Shown: piece after piece, positions 8,139 through 16,811 of the stretch
How the letters are laid out: every line of letters starts with the position of its first letter
Numbering within the stretch: position 1 is the stretch's first letter
Origin: Cellulophaga sp. Hel_I_12
Lineage (GTDB): Bacteria; Bacteroidota; Bacteroidia; Flavobacteriales; Flavobacteriaceae
Assembly: GCF_000799565.1 (NCBI RefSeq)
Contig: NZ_JUHB01000001.1
Span: 2,483,501-2,547,500, forward strand
Direction: 5' to 3'
Length of the DNA: 64,000 bases
The notes under the pieces: generated by a model
What the model was told of the DNA's origin: nothing
The model's input: only the letters and a program-made list of their open reading frames with translations
Database searches by the model: none
Position numbers and translations under genes: made by a program

Positions 8139-10487
8139 TTAAAAATCAAAATCATCTAAGTCGTCATGCGCGGGTGCGTTATTTTCTTTTTTATCCTCTT
8201 GAAATTGGGCGCAATCTAAATTAATCGACATATTTTCTGGAATTTTAAAATCACCCTCGGATACGCCTATGTCTTTATTTTGATAGTTTTTAACCATATA
8301 AAGTCCCCAGATAGGTAAGGCCATAGAGGCACCTTGTCCATAAGTAATACTTTTAAAATGCGTGGCACGTTCTTCGCCGCCGACCCAAACACCTGTGACT
8401 AAATTAGGGACAAAACCCATAAACCAGCCATCACTATTGTTTTGGGTGGTTCCAGTTTTGCCCGCGATCGGGTTATTGAGATTATAAGGATAACCAGTGA
8501 TAATCTCTTTATACATTTGGTTATCTTTATTGTAACTATTTCTTAGTCTTGAACCATTGCCTCCTTCTACTACGCCACGTAATAAATCTACGGTGGCATA
8601 GGCCACATCTTTACTTAAAACATCTTTAGTTTCAGGTACATATTCATACAGTACGGTACCGTTTTTATCTTCAATACGGGTCACTAAAACAGGTTTTACA
8701 TAAACCCCTTCGTTGGCAAAGGTACCAAAGGCACCCACCATTTCATACACGTTTACATCAGGGGTTCCTAAGGCAATCGAAGGCACTTCAGGAATGTCAG
8801 CTGTAATCCCCATATTTTTAGCCATATTGGCTACGGTTCTAGGACCCACCTTGTCCATTAATTGGGCGGTAATAGAGTTGACAGAATTTGCTAACGCTTG
8901 TTTTAAAGACATGCTTTTTAACGAAAACTTGTTGTCAGAATTTTTCGGGCACCACGCTTCTGGGTTGCCATGTTTGTTGGCTTCTATACAGTATTCATCA
9001 TCTGGCAATAGCGTACAGGGTGACAAGCGCAATTGATCTATCGCTGCGGCATAAACAAAAGGCTTAAAGGTAGAACCAGCTTGTCGTGCGCCTTGTATGA
9101 CGTTGTCATATTGAAAATGTTTGTAGTTAAGGCCGCCGACCCAAGCTTTTACATGTCCTGTTTGTGGTTCCATAGACATCATTGCTGTTCTCAAAAAAGA
9201 TTTGTAATAACGAATAGAATCTGTTGGGGTCATAATGGTATCTTTTTCATAGCCCTCGCTATTCCAGTCGAAAACCACCATGGGTGTTGGTTTTTTAAAC
9301 GAAGCTCTTATTTCTTTCTCCGAATTTCCGTTACTTTTCATAATTCGCCAACGCTCTGATATTTTCATAGCACGCTCAAAAATGCGTTCTATTTCATCGT
9401 CTTTTAAATCTAAAAAGGGAGCGGTTTTATTACGCTCTGGGGTATTTTGGACAAAAAACTCTGCTTGCAAGCGCTTCATGTGTTCTTTTACCGCATCCTC
9501 AGCATTTTGTTGCATTCGAGAATCAATAGTGGTATATACTTTAAGTCCGTCTAAATAAATATTCCACTTATCTCTTTCACCTTCTAATGCAGGTTTAGGA
9601 TTTTTTTTAATCCAATCATTTAAAAATTTCTGTAAATGCATTCTAAAATAGGTGGCCAAGCCATCTTGATGCGATTCTGGGGAGTACCGTAACGCTAGGG
9701 GCAGCTCTTGCAACGAATCTTTTACCATTTCATCTAAATACCCATACTTTGCCATTTGCGCCAAAACCACATCTCGACGGTTTTTTGTCCCCACAGGGTT
9801 TCTTTTTGGGAGTGGGTTGTATAATGACGAGTTTTTGAACATACCCACCAACATGGCAGATTCAGAAACATTCAAATCTTTAGGTTCTTTACTGAAGTAA
9901 ATTTTAGCTGCTGACCTTATACCGTCAGCATTATTGCCAAAATCATAAATATTAAAATACATGGCAATAATTTCTTCCTTGGTATATTGGCGTTCTAAAC
10001 GCGTAGCGATGACCCACTCTTTAATTTTTTGAGTGTAGCGTTCATAACCACGAGCAGCAGCGCCTGTAAAAAGCTGTTTTGCCAATTGTTGTGATATTGT
10101 ACTTGCACCACCTTTAGAGCCTAAATAAGCAAAGGCTCTAAGGGTGCCTCTAGCATCAACCCCAGAATGCTCAAAATATCGTGCATCTTCTGTAGCAACT
10201 AAGGCATCCACTAAGGTTTTTGGAAGCTGTTCAAAAGGAATAGGGGTACGATTATCATCTAAATAGTATTTCCCTAAAGTGACGCCGTCAGCTGATATAA
10301 TTTCAGTGGCTAAATTGGTTTGGGGGTTTTCTAAACGCTCAAAAGTGGGTAGTTCTCCAAACCAACCCCAAGACGCAGATAAAAATATAAAAACTGCGGC
10401 GAGAATACCGGCGAGAAATAAAATCCAAAACCATTTTATAAATGTAAAAAAGCTTTTAGTCGGTGTTTTTTTTGATGCTTTTGCCAT
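8139..10487 (-). CDS. Penicillin-binding protein 1A (bifunctional transglycosylase/transpeptidase)
   Basis: A class A PBP of 782 residues, normal for the family, that polymerises and cross-links peptidoglycan. It has a short cytosolic tail, one signal-anchor (residues about 16-36), a GT51 transglycosylase domain with EDARYFEHSGVD near 97 and GGASTISQQLAKQLF near 126, and a transpeptidase domain with the nucleophile motif GSTFKPF (SxxK), SVNS (SxN) and GKTGTTQNNSDGWF. All three catalytic motifs look intact. The C-terminal tail is acidic and disordered (EDKKENNAPAHDDLDDFDF). It is downstream of gldH by 6 bp, so the two are co-transcribed. Confidence 0.95.
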   Translation of the reverse strand: MAKASKKTPTKSFFTFIKWFWILFLAGILAAVFIFLSASWGWFGELPTFERLENPQTNLATEIISADGVTLGKYYLDDNRTPIPFEQLPKTLVDALVATEDARYFEHSGVDARGTLRAFAYLGSKGGASTISQQLAKQLFTGAAARGYERYTQKIKEWVIATRLERQYTKEEIIAMYFNIYDFGNNADGIRSAAKIYFSKEPKDLNVSESAMLVGMFKNSSLYNPLPKRNPVGTKNRRDVVLAQMAKYGYLDEMVKDSLQELPLALRYSPESHQDGLATYFRMHLQKFLNDWIKKNPKPALEGERDKWNIYLDGLKVYTTIDSRMQQNAEDAVKEHMKRLQAEFFVQNTPERNKTAPFLDLKDDEIERIFERAMKISERWRIMKSNGNSEKEIRASFKKPTPMVVFDWNSEGYEKDTIMTPTDSIRYYKSFLRTAMMSMEPQTGHVKAWVGGLNYKHFQYDNVIQGARQAGSTFKPFVYAAAIDQLRLSPCTLLPDDEYCIEANKHGNPEAWCPKNSDNKFSLKSMSLKQALANSVNSITAQLMDKVGPRTVANMAKNMGITADIPEVPSIALGTPDVNVYEMVGAFGTFANEGVYVKPVLVTRIEDKNGTVLYEYVPETKDVLSKDVAYATVDLLRGVVEGGNGSRLRNSYNKDNQMYKEIITGYPYNLNNPIAGKTGTTQNNSDGWFMGFVPNLVTGVWVGGEERATHFKSITYGQGASMALPIWGLYMVKNYQNKDIGVSEGDFKIPENMSINLDCAQFQEDKKENNAPAHDDLDDFDF

Positions 10488-10493
10488 AGCGAA

Positions 10494-10976
10494 TTAATTC
10501 GTTTTTTCTATTTGATACCCGACATCAGTGATGCCGTCTAGGTCTATAATGCCTTTAGCAGCGCCATTTTTTCGCATGGCATGACCTATTTTTAATGTAT
10601 ATACGCCTTTTACTGGAAAAACGATGTTTTCTTTATACCATAGTTTGTTTTCCTTAATACTGCCAGTGCCTTTTCCTAACCATTCGCCATCAGGCATGGT
10701 CATCTCGTACTCTAAAGTATCTGTAACGGATGCACCGTTGGGATAATTCAATTCTGCTATTAAAAAAATATTACTAAACTCGTAGGTTTCATCATTGCGC
10801 AAATTGATAAAAATATGGTGTTGTTTTAGGGTGTCTACTTCTGAGAAGCTAAATTCTAAAATAGCATCCTTATCCCATTTACCATCGGTTGTTGCTCTAT
10901 ATTCTGATTTAAGGACAGCCGAATCGCAAGAGACCAAAACCAAAACGGAAAGCAAACCAAAAATATACTTAGTCAT
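10494..10976 (-). CDS. gldH: Gliding motility lipoprotein GldH
   Basis: The ATG at 10976 gives 160 residues with a lipoprotein signal, MTKYIFGLLSVLVLVSCDSA (Cys17). The start at 11066 in the same frame would add 30 residues before the signal and lies deep in ricT, so it is rejected. The sequence LKQHHIFINLRNDETYEFSN and GHAMRKNGAAKGI match my knowledge of GldH, a lipoprotein required for gliding motility and linked to type IX secretion in flavobacteria. The gene overlaps the 3' end of ricT by 8 bases and is followed at once by PBP1A, a neighbourhood conserved in this family. Confidence 0.88.
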   Translation of the reverse strand: MTKYIFGLLSVLVLVSCDSAVLKSEYRATTDGKWDKDAILEFSFSEVDTLKQHHIFINLRNDETYEFSNIFLIAELNYPNGASVTDTLEYEMTMPDGEWLGKGTGSIKENKLWYKENIVFPVKGVYTLKIGHAMRKNGAAKGIIDLDGITDVGYQIEKTN

Positions 10977-12315
10977 TATCTGTAGGCCTTTTTTTATTAT
11001 TTCGTCGCTTCTTATTTCTATTTTGATTTTTAGCCCCAGAATTTTGCGTAGGGGATGCAGTATCACTGTTCGTAGGTATTGATGCTTTAGGTTTTCTTGG
11101 TTTGTTTAAAACTGTATTCTCCTTTTGGTTTGGCGATTTAAGGGTATTGTTCTGAGGTCTGTCAGGACTATTATTTTTTCTTTTTTTATTGCGATTATTT
11201 TTACTTGGTTTCGGCTTATCAAAACGAGTAAGACTGTCTTGGCCTACCACATTTTCAAACACCTTTTCCTTTTCTTTTTCCTTTTCTTCTGAAGGAATAA
11301 TCACATATTCTTCTAAGCTGCTAATTTTTTCTTTTCGTTTGTTTTTTTCTAACATTTCATTGACCTGATCTTTGGTCAAGGCATGCCAATTTGCCCAATC
11401 ATCCTTGTAACAAAACCATAAGGTAGCCTTAAAAATATCTACTTTTTGACAAATGGCGAGTCCTTTTTCTGTGAGTATTTTGGTTTCTTGAGAAGGAAAA
11501 TCTTTTAGGGCATCTAAATACACGTCTAGCTCATAATTTAAACAGCATTTTAGCTTTCCACATTGCCCGGCTAGCTTTTGCGGATTTAAAGAAAGTTGCT
11601 GATAGCGTGCGGCAGAGGTGCTTACGGATCTAAAATCGGTTAACCAGGTGGAGCAACAAAGCTCTCTCCCGCAAGAACCAATACCGCCTAAACGTTGTGC
11701 TTCTTGTCGGTAGCCTATTTGGCGCATTTCAATACGAATACCAAAAGCTTTGGCCATGTCTTTTATCAGCTGACGGAAATCTACACGTTCTTCTGCCGTA
11801 TAATAAAACGTAGCTTTAGAACCATCACCTTGAAATTCCACATCTGAAAGTTTCATTTGAAGATTCAAAGCAATAGCTAATTCTCTAGAACGTTTTTGAA
11901 TTTCTGCCTCGCGATCACGGCAAGTTTGCCAAATATCAATATCTTTTTGTGATGCTTTTCTGTACACTTTTGGCAAGTCTGGGTTGGTATACACCTCGTT
12001 CTTTTTTTTCATCTGAACTTTTACCAACTCACCAGTAAGGGTAACGATACCAATATCATGTCCAGAAGTAGCCTGTGTAGCTACTACATCGCCAATAGAC
12101 AAAGAAAGATTTTCTGAATTTCTAAAAAATTCTTTTCTACTATTTTTAAAACGGACTTCCACGCCATCAAACAGTTTTTCCCCGTTTGGTAGTGACATGT
12201 TCGAAAGCCAATCGAAGACGGTTAATTTATTACACCCATCAGTACCGCAAGTTCCATTATTCTTACAGCCTTTTGGTTGCCCGTCTTTACCAGTTGAACA
12301 ACTGCTACAACCCAT
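10969..12315 (-). CDS. ricT: PSP1-domain protein RicT (YaaT homologue)
   Basis: A 448-residue protein from the ATG at 12315, which gives the start MGCSSCSTGKDGQPKGCKNN. A reading from 12354 adds 13 residues and is less likely. The PSP1 core lies at about residues 95-270 and contains two cysteine clusters, GSCGRELCC and GQCGKLKCC, which in the RicT family help bind iron-sulfur clusters in a complex affecting RNA processing. The first 30 residues hold six more cysteines (CSSC, C, C, C, C). The C-terminal 110 residues are Lys/Asn/Pro-rich and disordered, suggesting nucleic-acid contact. It heads the ricT-gldH-PBP1A unit. Confidence 0.85.
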   Translation of the reverse strand: MGCSSCSTGKDGQPKGCKNNGTCGTDGCNKLTVFDWLSNMSLPNGEKLFDGVEVRFKNSRKEFFRNSENLSLSIGDVVATQATSGHDIGIVTLTGELVKVQMKKKNEVYTNPDLPKVYRKASQKDIDIWQTCRDREAEIQKRSRELAIALNLQMKLSDVEFQGDGSKATFYYTAEERVDFRQLIKDMAKAFGIRIEMRQIGYRQEAQRLGGIGSCGRELCCSTWLTDFRSVSTSAARYQQLSLNPQKLAGQCGKLKCCLNYELDVYLDALKDFPSQETKILTEKGLAICQKVDIFKATLWFCYKDDWANWHALTKDQVNEMLEKNKRKEKISSLEEYVIIPSEEKEKEKEKVFENVVGQDSLTRFDKPKPSKNNRNKKRKNNSPDRPQNNTLKSPNQKENTVLNKPRKPKASIPTNSDTASPTQNSGAKNQNRNKKRRNNKKRPTDND

Positions 12316-12482
12316 ATTTTTTATATTGAAATCTTGCCAACCATCGGAAAACAAGAAAAAAGGTTCATACTAAAATTTTAATAACCGTAAAGATAGTGAT
12401 TTTTCGATGCGATGAAAATTTTAAAAATGATCATGTTTTATTTTGAAATAAGAGCTAGGTTTTTAAGGTTTTCCTTTTGGAT

Positions 12483-12533
12483 GTAAGAAAAAAAAACAGC
12501 GCTAAAACTACCTTGTAAGGCATATGAGCGCTG
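12483..12533 (-). terminator. Terminator after the 3-hydroxybutyrate dehydrogenase gene
   Basis: CAGCGCT (12527-12533 on the minus strand) pairs with AGCGCTG (12497-12503), with an inner CCTT/AAGG pairing, and is followed by about ten T. It sits about 80 bases after the stop of the gene at 12611 and ends the catabolic operon. Confidence 0.75.
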
Positions 12534-12610
12534 CTGGGAAGTATAAACTTAATTCAAAATGTTGACTCTAGTGAATCGGTTCTGCTTGTTTAAGGCAAGC
12601 TAGCTGTTCT

Positions 12611-13381
12611 TTATTGTGCGCTCCAGCCGCCATCTAACACGAAACTAGTTCCTGTGATGGTTGTTGAGCTATCTTTTGCGAGCAATAGGGCCATATCTGC
12701 AATAGCCTCGAGGGGTACAAATTGTTTTACAGCTTGCTTTTTAAGCATTACTTTTTCCACAACCTCATCTTCTGTCATATGATGTGCTAGTGCCTGATCC
12801 TTTATTTGGCCCTCTACTAAGGGTGTTTTTACGTATCCTGGGCAAATAGCGTTGCAGGTAATATTAAAAGGGGCACCTTCTAAGGCTAGAACTTTGGTTA
12901 GGCCAATAACACCGTGCTTTGCGGCAACATAAGCCGACTTGAATTCTGAGGCTCTAAGGCCATGCACAGAAGACACGTTGATTATTCTGCCAAACTGCTG
13001 TTCTTTCATTTGTTTCCAGACGGCTTTAGAGGCATAGAAAACAGCATTCATATTGAGGGCAATTATAGCTTCATATTTCGAATTTGGAAACTCTTCAATA
13101 GGAGAGACAAACTGAATTCCTGCGTTATTTACTAAAACATGTAAGGTTCCAAAACTGCGAATAGTTTCTTGTACTAAATTTTCAACAGCAGTAGATTCTA
13201 GCAAATTGGCATTAGAAAAAGCCACTTTTACTTTGTATTTGTCCCCTACCTTTTTTGCTATGTCTAAGCCATTGGCTTCTAAACCGTGAAACATAATGTT
13301 ATAGCCTTCTTTTGCAAATTGATGTGCAATTCCCAAACCTATACCACTTGTACTTCCTGTTATTAGGACTGTTTTATTCAT
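12611..13381 (-). CDS. bdhA: 3-hydroxybutyrate dehydrogenase (SDR family)
   Basis: A 256-residue short-chain dehydrogenase with the NAD-binding motif TGSTSGIG (residues 8-15), NNAG (86-89), catalytic Ser137/138, Tyr151 and Lys155 (YVAAK), and PGYVKTPLVEGQIKDQA after the active site. The last segment and the ending GTSFVLDGGWSAQ are close to known D-3-hydroxybutyrate dehydrogenases, which oxidise 3-hydroxybutyrate to acetoacetate in the cytosol. It overlaps the upstream hydrolase gene by 8 bases and is the last gene of its operon. A different SDR substrate cannot be fully excluded from sequence alone. Confidence 0.85.
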   Translation of the reverse strand: MNKTVLITGSTSGIGLGIAHQFAKEGYNIMFHGLEANGLDIAKKVGDKYKVKVAFSNANLLESTAVENLVQETIRSFGTLHVLVNNAGIQFVSPIEEFPNSKYEAIIALNMNAVFYASKAVWKQMKEQQFGRIINVSSVHGLRASEFKSAYVAAKHGVIGLTKVLALEGAPFNITCNAICPGYVKTPLVEGQIKDQALAHHMTEDEVVEKVMLKKQAVKQFVPLEAIADMALLLAKDSSTTITGTSFVLDGGWSAQ

Positions 13382-14156
13382 CTGCTATAAATTTGTGAAG
13401 CACCAAGTTAAAGGCCTCTGGTTGGTCTATAACCACCCCATGTCTTGAGTTTTTGATGACTGCTAAACGCGCATTTTGCAATCTATCGACGTATTCTTCT
13501 TTAAAGGAAACAGGCGTGTAATCCATGTCTGAAGCCACCACGAGTGTTCTGGTGGTAATCTTATTTATCCGATTCCCTAAACCCCAATTCATTAAAGTGA
13601 CAAAAGACTGGTAATAGGCATTGTAGTCGTTGTTTTTGCAACGTGTTTCAAATTCAGTTCTTAACTTTAGCTGATGATTTTCCGGAAACATATTAAAGGA
13701 AATCTCTTTGGCTAATGGTGCTAATCCTTGAGTTTCTAGAAACTCAGTTCTATTTTTTAACAAATCATCCCCAATTTTGCCCATATTGTTAAAATCTGGA
13801 CCACTGTTTACAATGACTAAATTAGTAAGGTACTGAGGATATTTTGCAGCCAATTCAAAAGCGACAGCGCCCCCCATTGAAAAACCAACTACAGTTGCTG
13901 TTTTAATATTCAATTGGTCTAAAAATAACTTTACATCTTCGGCCATTAAATCTACCCCGTATGCTTCTAAGGGTTTTGTAGAGTCGCCGTGTCCTCTTAG
14001 GTCTAAGGTAATAACGCGATGTGTTTTAGAAAAGAAAGGGACTTGTGCGTCCCAATCTTTTTTAGTAGACCCTAAGCCGTGAAGCAATAGAAGTACGTCA
14101 CCTTTTCCTATATCTTCATAATCAAGATCGATATCATTAACGTGTAATTTTAACAT
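13374..14156 (-). CDS. Alpha/beta hydrolase, cytosolic
   Basis: This 260-residue hydrolase has no signal peptide. It shows the oxyanion HGLGSTKKDW (26-35), the nucleophile elbow GFSMGG with Ser93, and a histidine in SRHGVVIDQPEAF near 236. It belongs to the broad esterase/lactonase group, and the substrate cannot be read from the fold. Its place between a TonB receptor and 3-hydroxybutyrate dehydrogenase suggests it releases hydroxybutyrate from an ester or short oligomer inside the cell. The gap to the TonB receptor gene is only 11 bases, so translation is probably coupled. Confidence 0.8.
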   Translation of the reverse strand: MLKLHVNDIDLDYEDIGKGDVLLLLHGLGSTKKDWDAQVPFFSKTHRVITLDLRGHGDSTKPLEAYGVDLMAEDVKLFLDQLNIKTATVVGFSMGGAVAFELAAKYPQYLTNLVIVNSGPDFNNMGKIGDDLLKNRTEFLETQGLAPLAKEISFNMFPENHQLKLRTEFETRCKNNDYNAYYQSFVTLMNWGLGNRINKITTRTLVVASDMDYTPVSFKEEYVDRLQNARLAVIKNSRHGVVIDQPEAFNLVLHKFIADE

Positions 14157-14167
14157 ACTTTAGAAGC

Positions 14168-16648
14168 TTAGTTAACGTTTGATGCTTTTCTTTTAAAGAA
14201 GTTTGTTTTGTATTTTAATTCAAAAGAAACAAGGGGCGAAATCACTGGCGATGCAACAAATTCTCTTATTTCAGCATTAAACAAATTGGTGATACTAAGA
14301 CCCAATGAAAGGCTTTCTGAAAAATTGTACCCTGCATTTGCATCTACGGTGAAACCTCCTAATTGCCCGTAGTTCCATGTTCTGCCAACCCTTGCATTTT
14401 CTACAATCTCATTAACACCATCTCCGTCTAAATCTTGCGTTTCGGCAGCTACATTGATACCCGAGAAAAAATCATATTTTTGAACGAATCTTCCGTACAT
14501 AGCGCCATAAAATTTAGATTTTGCGTAGTGAAATCCTAAACTAAACTTGTTGTTTGGCGTGTTAATAGGCAATTCACTTTCTAAAACTTGTCCGTCTAAA
14601 TTTCCGTCATTATTAAGGTCATTTTTATCCAAACTACGACCAAAATAAGAGTAGTTAAATACGGCTCTAAAATTATCATTAAAATAATAATTTAATCCAA
14701 CATCAACGCCATAGGTATCAACGCTACCGAAGTTTAAGTAGCTCAAAACAAATGCGCCATTAGATCCGGGAACAAGCTCACCTATTGGAGTGTTTCCTAC
14801 TAGTTCTACGGGGCTGCCCGCGGCAACATTAACTAAGGGACTAATAAAATTATCAGATTGGTTGTAGTAGGCATTGGTGTCGACAAACAATTTATCCGAT
14901 AACTTACCCTTATAGCCTATTTCATAAGAATTAATTGTTTCAACCTGTAATCTTGGGATTACGGTACCATTGGCTAAGGTAAAACCCTCTCCATTCCCTA
15001 ATACTAAACCTCCAAATAAGTTTCCTTTTAGATTTAAGATCGATGGCACTGCGATTCCCTTACCATAGGTAAGTCTAAAGGTTCCATCATTAATTTTTTT
15101 AGTTACTGCCAATTTTGGAATAAAGTTATTGCCATATAAATCATGGTTGTCAATTCGGCCTCCTAACAAAAATCCCCATCCAGAATCTTCTAGTTTGTAC
15201 TCTAACTGGGTATAAACCCCGGTTTGACCGATATCAATTCCTCCTTGATCTAAAAGATAGGTGCCTTTCGAATCTGCCATGTCTAATTGATATTGTGCCC
15301 CTAACGTAAGGTAGAATTCATTCCAGCGATTATTATATTGTCCTTCAGCATTAAATCGTCTTGAATCATCTTTAAATAAAGCGCCACGTTGAAGCGCAAT
15401 TCCTGTATCTGGCCCCGTTGGAAACCATTGTTCTGTGAAAGAACGTTCCCGAGCTTCTTCTTCAGAAAAGCCATTTTGAATAAAAGACACATAGTTTTGG
15501 GTTCTTTGGTTAATAGCGTAAGTATCTTCCGTATTACTCCAAGTATAGTAGGTATTGGCAAAAAAGTTTTTAGAGACAAATTTTAATTGAAGTTCGTCTA
15601 TAGTCCAATCTTTAATTTGGTTTCGACCTGCATTGGTAATACCAATATTGCTATTAGTACTATGTCCATAATAGGCAGAAAGCTCTGATCCGGCCGTTGG
15701 TTTGAAAAAAATATTTGCACCGTATTTTTCAGCCTCAAAATCTCGATCTAAATCTAATTCCGTATAGCTATTGGTACCTACATAAACAGAATCTACATAG
15801 TCGAATTCAGTTCCTTGAGATCTTTCGAAATGAAACTTGTAGGAGAATTTATCATCAATCACCTGAGCATGTCGTAGTCTGGCTGTAACCACATTTTGAT
15901 TTCCAGCGCCTATGGCAAAAGTTGTTCCTTCTGATTGTCTCGGGTTTTTTGTAATGGTACTTACTAGTCCATTATGTGCATTAGGCCCATAAAGTGTACC
16001 GTTTGGCCCTAATAATATTTCAACCCGTGCAATATCGTCTTTAGTCACAGTAGAGAACGATCCCATCGGTAATCCTGTTGCGATTAAGGTAGATAACCTG
16101 TCATCGGTAACTTGTAAATTTTTAGAATTAAAGGCAGAATTAAACCCTCTAATGTTAATACCTGTACCTAAAACACCGCTTCTTACAAAATCAACTCCTT
16201 TTTGTCTTGCCGCCAATTCACCAATATTAAAACTAGGAAATTCTTCAATATCTCTAGCACTGATAACATTGACAGTCGCTGGCACATCGGTAATTTTTTG
16301 TGGTTGCTTGTTCGCGGTTAATACAATTTCATCTAAAATACTACTTGATTCATCTAAAGAAGCGTTTAGGGTCGTGGTACTACCACCAGTGACAAGCACA
16401 CTATAATTCGCCATAGCAAAACCAATATAAGAAACAGACACATCGTAAGTGCCAGCTTCTATGTTCTCTAAGGTGTAGAGACCATCAAAATTAGTCGTGG
16501 TGCCTTTCATTAAAATTTTGATCGACACAGTGGCTCCCGACAAGGGCAAACCGTTCGAGTCTGTAATTAAACCTTTGATAGTTCCAGTCTCTTGTGAACT
16601 CGCCACAAAAGAACCCATAAGTGTTAGTAATAAGAGTAGTTTTTTCAT
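14168..16648 (-). CDS. TonB-dependent outer-membrane receptor with carboxypeptidase-like N-terminal domain
   Basis: An 826-residue receptor with a signal peptide (residues 1-18), a carboxypeptidase-regulatory-like domain (about 22-105, GLITDSNGLPLSGATV), a plug domain (about 118-235, VPATVNVISARDIEEF and GTLYGPNAHNG) and a 22-strand barrel ending in KYKTNFFKRKASNVN. There is no SusD partner beside it, so it is a stand-alone importer, not a SusCD pair. It heads the receptor-hydrolase-dehydrogenase operon, which points to an imported hydroxyalkanoate ester or oligomer, though the ligand is not visible in the sequence. Two copies of a shared motif precede it. Confidence 0.88.
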   Translation of the reverse strand: MKKLLLLLTLMGSFVASSQETGTIKGLITDSNGLPLSGATVSIKILMKGTTTNFDGLYTLENIEAGTYDVSVSYIGFAMANYSVLVTGGSTTTLNASLDESSSILDEIVLTANKQPQKITDVPATVNVISARDIEEFPSFNIGELAARQKGVDFVRSGVLGTGINIRGFNSAFNSKNLQVTDDRLSTLIATGLPMGSFSTVTKDDIARVEILLGPNGTLYGPNAHNGLVSTITKNPRQSEGTTFAIGAGNQNVVTARLRHAQVIDDKFSYKFHFERSQGTEFDYVDSVYVGTNSYTELDLDRDFEAEKYGANIFFKPTAGSELSAYYGHSTNSNIGITNAGRNQIKDWTIDELQLKFVSKNFFANTYYTWSNTEDTYAINQRTQNYVSFIQNGFSEEEARERSFTEQWFPTGPDTGIALQRGALFKDDSRRFNAEGQYNNRWNEFYLTLGAQYQLDMADSKGTYLLDQGGIDIGQTGVYTQLEYKLEDSGWGFLLGGRIDNHDLYGNNFIPKLAVTKKINDGTFRLTYGKGIAVPSILNLKGNLFGGLVLGNGEGFTLANGTVIPRLQVETINSYEIGYKGKLSDKLFVDTNAYYNQSDNFISPLVNVAAGSPVELVGNTPIGELVPGSNGAFVLSYLNFGSVDTYGVDVGLNYYFNDNFRAVFNYSYFGRSLDKNDLNNDGNLDGQVLESELPINTPNNKFSLGFHYAKSKFYGAMYGRFVQKYDFFSGINVAAETQDLDGDGVNEIVENARVGRTWNYGQLGGFTVDANAGYNFSESLSLGLSITNLFNAEIREFVASPVISPLVSFELKYKTNFFKRKASNVN

Positions 16649-16723
16649 AATTCAAGTATGTTATTTATACGGCAAGCTATTGGGAAATCAAAAACTAATA
16701 CGAACAAAAAGAAAAGGTTTTAA

Positions 16724-16811
16724 GTGTGACTTTAATGGCTTATATAGGATTAAGCATACATCAAAACCATTAATATCAAGTATTTATATAAAAAAATTAG
16801 ATGTGCGACTT
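16724..16811 (-). promoter_or_regulatory. Paired AAGTC(G/A)CAC motifs upstream of the TonB receptor operon
   Basis: On the minus strand AAGTCGCAC (16803-16811) and AAGTCACAC (16724-16732) lie 79 bases apart, each preceded by TTAA. The first overlaps the end of the upstream gene. The same nine bases occur twice before the symporter operon (22214-22222 and 22281-22289), so they may be binding sites of a shared regulator. Confidence 0.4.

Noticed and set aside
8713..9558. Plus-strand frames of 92-108 codons inside the PBP1A gene
   Set aside because: Antisense shadows of a gene with intact catalytic motifs. No start context of their own.
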